From Mytilus trossulus (Eukaryota > Mollusca > Bivalvia > Mytilida > Mytilidae), in NCBI RefSeq assembly GCF_036588685.1, contig NC_086384.1, positions 54,478,945-54,542,944 of the forward strand: a stretch of 64,000 bases of DNA, read 5' to 3'. Position 1 is the stretch's first letter. Each line of letters opens with the position of its first letter. The translations under genes and the position numbers were made by a program. Positions 1 to 10,700 of the stretch are shown here, in pieces. Below the pieces are notes generated by a model. The model worked only from the letters and a program-made list of their open reading frames with translations, had not been told where the DNA came from and made no database searches.

Positions 1-1553
1 CAGTTTTTAATATCCTCCCTCTCCCCACTTTTATATAATAGGCTTATCATTCCAAGTCTCTGCGATTCGGAAAGTGTTTTATCAAAAAAGGTTTCTTTTA
101 ATATTTGCGTAAGCTCATCCTGTATCAAAAACCAATATTCCTGATAAAATTCTGCAGTTATGCCATCTTCCCCTGGTGATTTATCCCTTTTCATTAATTT
201 AATTGCTTTGAAAATTTCATCTTTTGTAATTTCACTATCACATAACCGTTTTTCTGCTTCAGATAGAGTTTTACTTACATTATATAGTAATTTTTCCCCA
301 GCCTCTCTATTACAACCCCCCGAGGTAAAAAGTTTCTCATAATATTTTAATTGCTCGCCTAAGATTTCATTAATATTATTTTTGTATGTGCCATTTTCGG
401 CTTTTATTTTTGACCATAGTTTTTCTTTTCCTCGTTTTTGTTCTAATCTGAAAAAATAATTTGTGGATTTTTCACCTTTTTCATACCAATTTATTTTTGA
501 TCTTATGCGTGCTGCTTCTGCTTTTTGTTCGTAATATTTATATATATCTTTTTTTAGTTTTTCAACCTCATTCAGATTTTTTTGTGTTCCATCATTTTCT
601 AACAGATTTTCTAATTTATCTTCCCAATTTTTAACTTCATTTTCATTTAATCTAAGTTTCTTTGAAACCGTTATTGTTATGTCCTTTATTTTAGTTTTTG
701 TTAAATCCCAGAACTCCTTTTTATCTTTAAAATTATTTATGTTAAGTTTCCAAGATTTCCAAAATGTTTCAAAAGTATTTTTGAAAAGGTCGGTTTTAAT
801 TATACTATTGTTCATTTTCCAGTAACCCGGGCCTCTTTCTGGTTCGACGATGTTCATAGCAATTGTTACGCCGTCGTGATCGCTGAAGGGAAAATAAACA
901 TTTTTTGCATTGTTTACTCTACAATCGATATTCTCACTGGTGAATATATAATCTATTCTCGAGTATGATTGACCCCTTGAAAATGTATATTGTTTTTTGT
1001 TTGGATATCTGAGACGCCAAATGTCCGTCAATTCATTTTTTTCAATGAAATTTTTTAGTTCATAATTTCCCGCATCTTCACGTTTGGGCATATGTTTTCT
1101 ATCTAATTTCCTATTTAGACAACAATTAAAATCTCCCATAACGTAATTCACAATATCATTTTCTTTATCTATTTTTAACTTATTAAAGAAATGTTTTCTT
1201 TCTATGCCATTATTAGGGGCGTAGACATTAAAAATTCTAATAGTTTCGTTTGAGTCTAATTTGAATTCAACTATTAATTTCCTTCCCTCTGCATCTTTAT
1301 ATTTTTCAGTAATGTTTATATCTAAATTTGGTTTCACTAAAATTGCTACCCCTTTGGAAACGGAAGTCCCGTTACACCAAAAACTTAAACCTCCCCATTC
1401 TTTTTTCCATTCATTTTCAACAAATTTTGTGCAATGAGTTTCTTGCAAACATATAAAATCAAAATTCTTTTTTTGACACCATTGAAATAATGCATTTCGT
1501 TTTGACTTATCTCCCATACCGTTTGCGTTTAATGAAACTAAACGAATAGACAT
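1..1553 (-). CDS. LINE ORF2, partial: apurinic-type endonuclease and start of reverse transcriptase
   Basis: The frame is open for 517 codons from the ATG at 1553 to the window edge, so the 3' part of the ORF lies outside. The N-terminal ~230 residues form an exonuclease/endonuclease/phosphatase domain. Its motifs are NANG (9-12), QETH (37-40), NVYAPN (109-114), GDFN (140-143), SRIDYIF (198-204) and SDH (224-226), which carry the metal-binding and catalytic residues that nick target DNA. A charged helical linker follows. Near residue 460 the RT begins with KSPGEDGITAEFYQEYW, a signature typical of L1/Tx1-like elements. No stop or frameshift is seen, so this copy looks young. ORF1 of the same element lies upstream on the same strand after a 439-bp spacer. 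Element class is confident; clade is an inference. Confidence 0.93.
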   Translation of the reverse strand, partial: MSIRLVSLNANGMGDKSKRNALFQWCQKKNFDFICLQETHCTKFVENEWKKEWGGLSFWCNGTSVSKGVAILVKPNLDINITEKYKDAEGRKLIVEFKLDSNETIRIFNVYAPNNGIERKHFFNKLKIDKENDIVNYVMGDFNCCLNRKLDRKHMPKREDAGNYELKNFIEKNELTDIWRLRYPNKKQYTFSRGQSYSRIDYIFTSENIDCRVNNAKNVYFPFSDHDGVTIAMNIVEPERGPGYWKMNNSIIKTDLFKNTFETFWKSWKLNINNFKDKKEFWDLTKTKIKDITITVSKKLRLNENEVKNWEDKLENLLENDGTQKNLNEVEKLKKDIYKYYEQKAEAARIRSKINWYEKGEKSTNYFFRLEQKRGKEKLWSKIKAENGTYKNNINEILGEQLKYYEKLFTSGGCNREAGEKLLYNVSKTLSEAEKRLCDSEITKDEIFKAIKLMKRDKSPGEDGITAEFYQEYWFLIQDELTQILKETFFDKTLSESQRLGMISLLYKSGEREDIKN

Positions 1554-1992
1554 ACTTTATGGGGAAAATATATATTTATATTATTGTCTTCAAAATTCTG
1601 AATATTTAGTTTGCTATACAGTTCACCAATTTCATTTATGTTATACAACATAATAAAAGTCCAACCTATATTCAATATATTTTCAATAAATGAATTTGCA
1701 TGTACACTTGCAATGCATTTTTTTTTAGAGTTATCTCCCATACCATATATTTCATATATAATTATTATCTGCCTACTTATTTCACCAACAAATACACATA
1801 TTTGTATCACTAACATAATACAGTTCAAAAAATTTCCAAAATATTTACAATAAATGCAAGATTTTGCATACACAATAATAGCATGTATTTTTTGTAAGTT
1901 TTTCATTTTATGATAAAAATTTATAATAATATATTATATACATTTTACACAAAGTTCTCCATAAGCTCGTTTAAGGAATATGCCGGGATAAT
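1554..1992 (-). other. LINE inter-ORF spacer
   Basis: AT-rich spacer between the ORF1 stop and the ORF2 start. A 14-base string TTATCTCCCATACC occurs here (about 1732-1745) and again within the first codons of ORF2 (about 1507-1520), a small local duplication. The only long frame (1538-1906 minus) is low-complexity and is not considered a gene. Confidence 0.6.
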
Positions 1993-3612
1993 TTACTTAG
2001 AAACAGTTTCTTCCAAAGAAGAGTTTTGTCTTTTTGATTGCTGTTTCTCGCCTGATCCTGGTGTTGAAGCTGAACTTCGAGTTCTCTTTTTACCACATGG
2101 TGTTTGGTATTCGCCTAATCTGTCTATACTCATAAAGTTCTTGACAAGAGAAACAAGTTGTTTTGCTCCTTCTGGATTGATATGTACCCCGGATGGGTCA
2201 TTCTTATCAAACAATGTTTTAATGGGGTTGACACCCATGCCTGGTCGACAAAAATCATCCCAAAGATCGATAAAAGATAGCCTTTGGTCTTTTGAACATA
2301 CCTTTTCCATATACAAATTAACAGAATGAGATGTTAAATTACATTTTGTTAAAGTTTGACCTTTGCCCTTTCTTGGCAGTATACTGAATATGCATATATC
2401 CGCATTTGGAAACTCTGTTTTAACTTTATTTATAGCATTTGTCATATTAACACAAATCATTTCTTTATCTGTCATGTTTCTTGTGACGTCGTTTGTACCC
2501 AAACAAAAGATGACCTTCGACACATAATTTTTATCAACACTTTTGTCCAGTGTGACTAAAAGTTTGTCAATGTCTTCTGCTGTACTACCAGAAACAGATG
2601 CATTGTGTATTCTGTTGTCAGATATCTTGAGACGGCAACAGTTTGATGCACCTAAAATGATTGTAATAGGGGGTAATGGTAAACAGTTGTCTTCGTTTTC
2701 AGGAACAGATTGTTCATAATCCGAGTGTTTGGTGGTATCGTTGTCAATGTAGACATTCAATTCCTCGATCTGATCTTGTTCCGTAGTTTCTCGTCCCTCC
2801 CTAATTTCATGAACATAGTCCCCGTATTCATTATCTTCGGTTATTTTCTCATTTTGCTCGTCTTTTCTAACGGTTTGTTTATTTCGATTGCAATTTCGTT
2901 TGATATGACCTTCTTGACCGCATTCGAAACATACGTTATCTGTGTGCGGACAGTCTCGAATAATATGGTCGTGGCTACTGCAACGAAAACAGTATCGCTG
3001 TCTTTCTTGTCTTTGTGGTTTCATATCACAACGGTATGAAGGGTGGTCCGTTCGACTACAGTATCGACATTGGGTTCTATTGTTGTCAGCGAAAAGTCGG
3101 ATTTCAAATCTTCCGAGTTTGGTGATATTGGGGATGGTTGGGACACAATTTATCAGCTGAATATACCGCGTACCGGTTTCAATGTTAGTACCTCTTATAG
3201 TCCCCCTTTTAATTGAGTCTTGGACTACTTCACCGTATTGTCTCATAAATGTACAAATTGCAAGATCACCCAACTCGACAGGTGCATCCTTAATCGTAAC
3301 ATGTGTCACCTCTTTTTCAACATCAACAAATTTGTAATGATAGTTTTTAAGTTCGATACCCTTTATTAGTAATAATGTTTTCGATACCTGATCATCAACC
3401 GTGACAACACATTCTCTTTCAGTCAGTTGTATAGCTTTAACCTTTTCTCTATTTATATATTTTTCCAGTTCGTTTAGAATATCTGTATGTGTGATCCCCT
3501 TGATATACTTTGAACTAAAGTGTACTGACGTGTATCTTTGTATTTGTTGATTATTGTTGTGAACTGTGTCTAGTTGGCTCGCCATTTTGTAAACAAAACG
3601 ATATGTGTTCAC
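1993..3612 (-). CDS. LINE ORF1: CCHC zinc-knuckle protein with SGNH/esterase-like domain
   Basis: Intact 539-codon frame, the RNA-binding partner of the LINE RT. Residues ~60-170 resemble the RRM-like region of LINE ORF1 proteins (GDLAICTFMRQYGEVVQD). Three CCHC knuckles follow at C182-C185-H190-C195, C208-C211-H216-C221 and C228-C231-H236-C241. An acidic linker leads to a C-terminal SGNH-type domain (about 316-500) with LGASN (320-324, nucleophile-serine block), LGTND (371-375) and GVHINPEGA (475-483, Asp/His block). Such esterase-like ORF1 domains are known in CR1/L2-type and some other LINEs; combination with an L1/Tx1-like ORF2 is less usual. A second start at M10 (MASQLD) is possible. 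The tail after 500 is Ser/Lys/Arg-rich. Confidence 0.85.
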   Translation of the reverse strand: MNTYRFVYKMASQLDTVHNNNQQIQRYTSVHFSSKYIKGITHTDILNELEKYINREKVKAIQLTERECVVTVDDQVSKTLLLIKGIELKNYHYKFVDVEKEVTHVTIKDAPVELGDLAICTFMRQYGEVVQDSIKRGTIRGTNIETGTRYIQLINCVPTIPNITKLGRFEIRLFADNNRTQCRYCSRTDHPSYRCDMKPQRQERQRYCFRCSSHDHIIRDCPHTDNVCFECGQEGHIKRNCNRNKQTVRKDEQNEKITEDNEYGDYVHEIREGRETTEQDQIEELNVYIDNDTTKHSDYEQSVPENEDNCLPLPPITIILGASNCCRLKISDNRIHNASVSGSTAEDIDKLLVTLDKSVDKNYVSKVIFCLGTNDVTRNMTDKEMICVNMTNAINKVKTEFPNADICIFSILPRKGKGQTLTKCNLTSHSVNLYMEKVCSKDQRLSFIDLWDDFCRPGMGVNPIKTLFDKNDPSGVHINPEGAKQLVSLVKNFMSIDRLGEYQTPCGKKRTRSSASTPGSGEKQQSKRQNSSLEETVSK

Positions 3613-3802
3613 TTAGAAATCAGTTTTGACAGTTTGTTTACTTCATTTTCACTTACTCTTGGACGGAAAAGACCTCTGCAATGAATTTAGGTTATATATC
3701 CGACGAAAAGTACAACAAGCAATAGGTTTAAAGATGGTTTTTTTAAATTTTAACCGGAGCTTGCGAAAACACTACATGTCACATCAAGGGCAGATAACAT
3801 TG

Positions 3803-4269
3803 CAGTCCTTGGATGGTGTAAATTTCCCATTAACACCATACACCATAACACCATACACCATACACCATTACACCATACACCTTGTACCATTACACCATAC
3901 ACGTTACACCTTTGCACCATACACCTTACACATTACACCATACACCATTACCCATTTTATCTACACGATCCAAAATTACCAATAATGCAATTAAATTTCA
4001 CAGATTAAGATTATTATTATTGTTTATGTTTACTATTTGAAAAAAACAAAATAAAAAGAACTTCGTTTTCAACTAATGAAATGTCGTAAACCATCATTCA
4101 CACCATTCCCGATCACACGTTACACAATCACACCATACCTCATACACCATTACACCATTCCCCTCACACCATACACCATAGCACCATACACCTTACACCA
4201 TTGCACCATACACCTTACACCATTACACCATACACGTTTTTTTGGGAAGTTTACACCATCCAAGGGCTG
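3803..4269. repeat. Foldback element with ACACCAT-type minisatellite interior
   Basis: The ends are inverted copies: CAG-T-CCTTGGATGGTGTAAA at 3803 and its complement ending CCATCCAAGGGCTG at 4269, extending into TTCCCA, about 27 bp with a few mismatches. Inside lie two G-poor arrays, 3832-3955 and 4096-4235, of degenerate TACACCATTACACC-type units of about 7-16 bp, on the same strand and separated by ~140 bp of AT-rich sequence. No clear target duplication was seen. It lies just upstream of the LINE ORF1 start, so it could alternatively belong to that element's 5' region. Confidence 0.6.
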
Positions 4270-5792
4270 TACTTGTCAATTTTTAATTTTCATTCACGAA
4301 TACGGGTAATTGTTTTACGAATTTTTTTATGAAATGAGAAAATATGCATTACTTTTAACCCAAAATTTTGGATTGTTTGTAATGTTACTAAACATTTGTT
4401 TAAAACAAAAAATATTCAGTGTTACATAACATAGAATAGTTTAATATCTGTTTTAGTTTATATCAATAATTTTAATTTTTTTAATCGCTTCATATTAAAA
4501 ATTTTAAACCAAAATTATTTAGTCGTTAAAGCTAAATGAAGGGACCATTGAAAGGGACGTTTTTAAACTTCTTTTGGACACTTTTTTTTAGTTTAACACC
4601 TTATCAATAAGATAATGAACTTGAATTCTTTCAAAATTAATCGTGGTACCCTTGGGTGTAACACATACTGCTTAACTAGGGCGCTTTTGAAAAGTAGCTG
4701 ATGGACTATACATAAGTCAAGCCCTTTTTTCTCGTTTGTTTGAACTGTTTTTCATTTATCGTTTCGGAGCCTCTAATATTTGACTTTGCTGTAATTGAAT
4801 TGCTTATTTAAAGAGAGCGTACTACTATAAGTTAATTTCAATGGAATTTGGTCCCTGATATAGAGATATCTCATTGCATTGTCATTACAACTTTTAACTT
4901 AATATGCATGCATAATTCTTTCTGACTTTGGTTTATCAATTTTTTCTGATTCGTGTGTGTACTAGATTATTTATCATAAATTACGTATGTATTTCATTTT
5001 TTCTACCCTCAATAGATATTATTTCGACAGAATTCCAATGCATGTTGTGTAAGATCTGCTTAGGTTGTTGTGAACGTGGAGAAAACGTGTGTATATCAGA
5101 TTTTTTAGTTGCCGTTTCAATTAAGTTTCCATGTGGACCTTATGGCTAATTGGCTGCATTTTCACCACAAAAATTTGCTCTGAGAACAGACAAACCTGTG
5201 CATCTGGAAAAGTTTCTACAGCTACACGTACAGAAATTACAATTTAACACCAATCAATGTATAATTAGCGATTGTGTTTTATTCCTTCATTTTATTTTCA
5301 TTATAGATTTATAAACCGCATAAGCCGTATATTCTGCATTACTTGAAAATCATATAAAAGTCCAATTCCTTAAAATCTTCCCGCTTATTACAATCTTTTT
5401 TTCAAATGAAGTTTTAATATGAAAATAGTAAGATTGTGAACGTAAACAAAATATTCAAATCGTTTGACTAAAGCTATCCACAAATCAGGGTTACATAAGT
5501 GGACAGACAAAAAAAAATACATAACTTTTATTTCGATTTTTGATCTTTTTTCCAATCTACATCACTCTCATATCTCTGGACTATAGCACCTACGAATATT
5601 CTGATTAAGAACATGTAGATAATAATTCTAATGCAACAACGTTTGTAACGTTTATTTTGATTGGATAACGTCACTTATTTACATGGCATCAATTGACAAT
5701 TGATGCTATGGGACGTACGCGCAAGCGCAGACGGCATATGACAGATTTTAAATACATGTTTTAACGTTGTTTTCTGTCAGTTTCATTAGAAT
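4270..5792. other. AT-rich sequence without a recognisable gene
   Basis: No coding signal was found on either strand; the short frames are scattered and low-complexity. One notable site is a perfect 21-bp palindrome at 5686-5706 with 10-base arms GCATCAATTG around a single A. Confidence 0.6.
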
Positions 5793-5959
5793 GGAGATAA
5801 CAATATTGTATTTTAAGCTCCGACGACATCAATTGGGGGTTTGATGGTCGCAAATACCCGTTTACTGTCTCCGCTAAAGCGTCGCCAGTAAACTTAATTT
5901 GCGACCATCAAATCCCCAATTGATGCCGTCGGAGCTTAAAATACAATACAGTTATCTCC
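5793..5959. repeat. Hairpin (foldback) MITE, ~167 bp
   Basis: The arms (about 5793-5865 and 5889-5959) are near-perfect inverted copies: GGAGATAAC..GTATTTTAAGCTCCG is matched by CGGAGCTTAAAATAC..GTTATCTCC. The loop of ~24 bp contains CTCCGCTAAAGCGTCG. It sits directly against the truncated RT fragment that follows, so it may mark that fragment's break point. Confidence 0.8.
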
Positions 5960-5962
5960 TAA

Positions 5963-6478
5963 ATGACAGTGTATGAAAGTGGTCGAGAAGTTAGGTCGGA
6001 TGCATATTGTCACGTCCCAATTTTTCAATTTCACAGACAGTACATGATGCTATGTGTTCAAAATCCATGTTATCAATGGAAAGCAATGTGTTTTGGTCCA
6101 ACTTGTGCACCACGATTTTTTACAAAATTTATATCATTAGTGGCAGCATATCTCAGAGCTCTGAATGTGAGAATGGTGGTATATTTGGACGATTGGGTGA
6201 TAATCAATCAGGACAAAATTCAATCAAGCTTAATTCCAAGTCAATCCGTGAATTACCTTGATGGAGTTTTTCAATTACAAAAGGGAATAGTAGTTCCTAC
6301 ATTAGAGAGAATTCAAAAGTTACAAATGTTAATTCATAACATGCAGAATGGGAAGACAATAGCTTTCGATTTTCTAAGGATTCTGGGTGTGATGGCATCA
6401 TGTGTAGATAAAGGCAACAGTAGTATACCGATGTTCAAAACTTATAAATTGATAGAAAAAAACAGATCCGGGTCATAA
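5963..6478 (+). pseudogene. DIRS-type reverse transcriptase fragment
   Basis: The encoded segment holds RT palm motifs: HVPIFQFHRQYM, CYQWKAMCFGPTCAPRFFTKF and the catalytic VVYLDDWVI, then a downstream FLRILGVMASC block. YLDDW together with the LGxMASC block is characteristic of DIRS/Ngaro-like (tyrosine-recombinase) retrotransposons. Only about 150 residues of RT remain, with no recombinase, RNase H or methyltransferase-like region beside them. The first ~10 residues come from junction sequence, so the ATG is not a true start. A dead fragment. Confidence 0.72.
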
Positions 6479-6479
6479 A

Positions 6480-7170
6480 ACTAAAACCGAAAGAAACGCA
6501 TTAAATACAAGAAAATGACGACATAACATAAAAATGTAACAAACACAGAAACGAACTAAGCATTATACAAATTCCGAAGCGAATATAACAAATATAACAT
6601 CAACACTAAATACATGAATTGGGGATAAAAAAAAGTACCATGACGCGTTTAATAATAATGTGAATTCACACTCAAATATAAGAGGAAACAAACGACACAA
6701 AAGAAACACAAAGGTCAAATGTAACACACACAAAAACGAACTATAATATAACAATGACCATATTCCTAACTTGGTACAGGACATTTTTCAAAGAAAAAAT
6801 GGTAGGTTGAACCTGTTTTTTTGCATGCCAAACCTCCCTCTTTTATGGCCATATGAAATATAACATTAAAATAAGAACACAACATTACAGGACTAAAATT
6901 TAGAATGAAATACAATACAAATAAAAAGGGGGACACAACTGAAAAAAACACACGAATAATAGGTAACAAAGGGCAATAGGTTTTAATTTTGATATGCCTG
7001 AAGTGCATTTTGTCAACAAGACTTTCTGGTGACGCCCAGATACAAAAGTTTGGTGACTTAATAAATGAAGGCGCTGATTAATATTTTTTAACATAACACA
7101 TAACAATAGTTCTCCGTTAAAGCGCATAACGTCAGAGTAAAAAAGGATAAAATATGAATTGCAGCGAAAG
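6480..7170. repeat. Interspersed mussel repeat (non-coding)
   Basis: AT-rich, A-skewed sequence with internal reiteration: ATGTAACA(A)ACACA(G/A)AAACGAACTA occurs at ~6532 and ~6718. It contains phrases such as TTGGTACAGGACATTTTTCA and CATGCCAAACCTCCC that I recognise from memory as part of an abundant Mytilus repeat. The minus-strand frames here are not genes. Confidence 0.55.
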
Positions 7171-7282
7171 TTGTTTATAAAGAACATAGAACATCGTCTT
7201 AGTGTATTCTATCTACACTATAAGTTTTAGCATAAAAAGTGCTACCGTTATTTTGTAATGATAGTTTAAGTGAAAAAAAAAC

Positions 7283-7331
7283 AATAAAAAAAATCATTTT
7301 AGGTCAAGTTACAGTAAATGGGCTATGTCAC
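7283..7331. repeat. Left end of a palindromic element, split by the BEL/Pao insertion
   Basis: AGGTCAAGTTACAGTAAATGGGCTATGTCAC here is the inverted counterpart of GCGACATAGCCCATTCACTGTTCCTTGACCT at about 16711-16755. The rest of the left arm continues at 15982, immediately after the retrotransposon. Removing 7332-15981 and one GTCAC restores a continuous arm. Confidence 0.75.
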
Positions 7332-7523
7332 TGTTGGGTTTTGAGTGTGTTACTTCGCGTTGTGTTCGTTTAGGATTTGACTAACAATAAATAACAAGCG
7401 TGTGGTTCAACATTCATTCAAAAGCATAGATTCATAAGATACAATATACATAGTAACGCGACGTCACATCGTCAGTGGCGACGGCACACATACGAACGAA
7501 TAACGTTCCCGCAATCCTCGACA
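7332..7523 (-). repeat. BEL/Pao LTR (3' LTR in element orientation)
   Basis: 192 bp, TGTTGGGTTTTGAG..CTCGACA in window orientation. It matches the LTR at 15790 with only a few differences by eye (for example GTGTGTT against GTGTTTT, and CTCGACA against CTCTACA). The element's strand is minus, so this is the downstream LTR. Confidence 0.93.
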
Positions 7524-7729
7524 TCCTGGGGGCCACCGAAATGGAAATTACTAAAGAAAAATGATAAAATTTACAATCACAAAAGAATACAAAAAGAATT
7601 TACTTTTACTGTCTCTGTAATTTACTATACTTAAATTACTCCTGAAATTTACTTTAACTAATTCACAATTGTCTTTCATTTTGCCCCTCCGTCATTGAAT
7701 GTAATTGATATGTTAAAGTCCTTTTTGGT

Positions 7730-10700
7730 TTACTTTTGGCGGGAGTGAAGTAAATAGTGCGTTTTACAATTTTCACTAGTTGGTCCTTGTAATTCCAACG
7801 GATATAATTTAAAAATTGGTCGGTTTGTAATACCAGTGTCTGTTTTGATGATAGCAGTGCGGATAAATCCATCTTTTCAACGAATCAACTCCTTCACGAC
7901 GGCTAACCTCCACATACGTCTATTTGAATCGTTGTGAACTTGAACGATGTCTCCAACTTCAATAGTTTGAACGTTATTACCAGTTGCACGATGGAATTCT
8001 CTTAAGCTGGGGTCACACATTCACGATTTTTACTACCGTTCTTGACAGGACCATTCCCGATTAAAATTTATTAAAAGTCTGATCAAGATCCTGTGAATCG
8101 TGGATGGAAATTCAAACTTAAATTAAAATTTGTAAAAAAAATAATTTGATCACGACAACAATCAGATAGTGTTCAGGAAGCACCGATATTCAACCGTTTC
8201 TAAGCGAATAAGTCCCGATAATCCCGTTCTGAATCCACTTCTAATCCGATTTGTATTTTTCGCCAGGTAAAATTCGACCGAGTCTGTCACGACTGCGTCC
8301 CGACTCTACCGAATGTAATCCGACTGAGATCAGACAGTGACCAGACAGTGAACCGACGCTGACGGAAGTTATTTGTTCGAAAACTGTCGGCATGTTCGGG
8401 ATGATCAGGTACTGTCGGAACGTAATCCTATCACGGTCCGCTCTATCGCATTGCAAACGGCTTTGTCTGGTCTCAGTCGTATTGTATTCTGTAGTTGTCG
8501 GGACTCTGACGTGGGTATCATTGACGAATTTCGTATTAATAACGGGACTGTTTCGGAACGGTTTCGGCAAAAAACGGTTCGCAATCGACAAGATCTGGAT
8601 GCAATCTGGACTCAATCGGCAGAAAAACAGCTATGAAAAATTACTCCAGATCATTCCCGTTCTACAGGACACCGTCCAGAATACACAAGACATTGTTAGG
8701 AATTCGATCCGATACAGCAGAATCTGTCACGACATAGCCACGATTGTAATCCGATTAGACAAAATCGGCTGAGTTGCCCCGAATGTTACGGGACGCACCT
8801 AACTGTCGGGATGCTTTGCCGAACTATTCGGACCCTTCCCGATCCGTAGGAATCTGTTACGAACTAAAACGAATGCGTTCAGACAATGATAGGACATTCC
8901 AGATAATTGAGGATACCAATCCGACTTTTTCACTTTTCGTATCGTATTGCTGTCTGATCTCAAACGGGAGCAATAATCGGCAATGTGTGAACCCCGCATT
9001 AAAGATGTTAAATATTCATTCCTCCAACGTGTACGAAAATGTTCAATCAGTTGATGTTGTCTCTGAAGGTTTTTGTTACAAGACGCATGGTTGGAATTGT
9101 GAAAGTTTTCAATATCATCCATTTGATGTGGTAGCGAATCCAATCTCCTTCCGCTTAGTAAGTGTGATGGCGTAAGTGGTTGCGGGTCGGTTATGTCTGT
9201 TGATATATACGTAATCGGACGATTATTCAGCATGCTTTCAATTTCAGTCACTATGGTTCGAAGCATGTCAATGGTAACAAATGATCGACCTAATACTTTT
9301 TAATAGCATTTTTGGTTAGTCCTATAAGTCTTTCCCACCATCTACCAAACCATGGGGCTCTATTTGGGATGAATTTCCATTCGGTTCCGCGCTCCACAAC
9401 TTTTTGTTGAATTGATTCGGCTGCAGCTTTAAATGTATTAGCGTTATCTGACATCATTATTCTGGGAAGTGAATGGCGTGCCACAAATCTCCTTAAAGCT
9501 AACATGAATGACTCTTCTTTCATATCCGGTACAATTTCTAGATGTACTGCTCGTGTTGCTGCACATGTAAACAGGCAAATATAAGTTTTGCAGTCAATGT
9601 TATTTTGTCCTTTTGTACACAAAGCGCCTGTAAAGTCGACACCTGTAACATAAAAGGGATATTCATCGTTAAGTCTATCTTTCGGAAAAGCGGTGGCTCA
9701 GGTGCGCGGTAAGGTTTTCCTGTTACTTTATTGCACTGTGAGCATTTTCTAAGATGGTATTTTACACATTGACGAATTCTCGGAATCCAAAACTTTTGCT
9801 GAATATGCACAATTGTGCTGTTTAGTCCAGAGTTTCGATTTTTGTGATGCATGTCTCTAATTATCAACGACGTAAAATGGTGTTTCGTTGGTAACAAAAT
9901 TGGATACTTCGTATTATAATCTAATGGTGCGTTGTTTAGTCTTCCTCCGCAGCGCAATAATCCGTTGTCGTCCAAATAAAGTCTAAGTTGTCTAACTATA
10001 GCAACTTTGTGTTTCGATGATGGGTTCAAACTACCAATCTCGAGTTCAAATGTCGTCCGCTGAACATTACGAATAAGTGTATTCTCGGCTTCTCCGATTT
10101 CTTGAATGCTGAGTATTCCAATTGTTCGCTCGCTTTTACGGGTCTTCAAATTATGGATAAATCTTAACACGTATGCTGTCATTCTAACTAATTTACTAAA
10201 CGAGCTATATTTTTCAATTTGAATACAACTTGTCTTTGGTACATGTATCTCAGCATCCATAGATTCCTCTGTAATTGTTGAAAATGTGTTACAGTTTTCC
10301 ACATTTCTTGTCCAGTTTGGCCATTCTGCCTTGTTGTTGATCCATTTTGGTCCCTTTATCCAAAGTGCACTATTCATCAACTGTTTTGCCGTAATTCCGC
10401 GGGTAAGATAATCTGCTGGGTTTTGGTCTGTTGGGCAATATCTCCAATCACTGTTTTCGGCCAATTTTCTTATTTCTTTGAGACGATTAGATACAAATAT
10501 AGTTAACGTTTTTGTTGACGATATCCAACTCAACACTATTTGACTGTCACTCCAAAAATATGTCTTCTGTGTGTCAATAAATCCTACTAAATAGTTCGCT
10601 AATCTGGCGCCAATCAGCGCACCCATTAATTCCAAACGTGGCAAAGTTATAGTTTTTACCGGAGCGACTCTGTTTTTTGTAATGATTAGACTAGATGTGT

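Noticed and set aside
1538-1906. 122-codon minus-strand frame between the LINE ORFs
   Set aside because: Low-complexity Ile/Asn/Tyr-rich product overlapping the ORF2 start; no motif. Treated as spacer.
3626-4309. Frames rich in TPYTI/HHYTI repeats
   Set aside because: They are translations of the ACACCAT minisatellite, not genes.
8241-8772. Overlapping ~125-codon frames on both strands
   Set aside because: Both strands are open because of CG-containing short repeats inside the TTAA element; no transposase or other domain.
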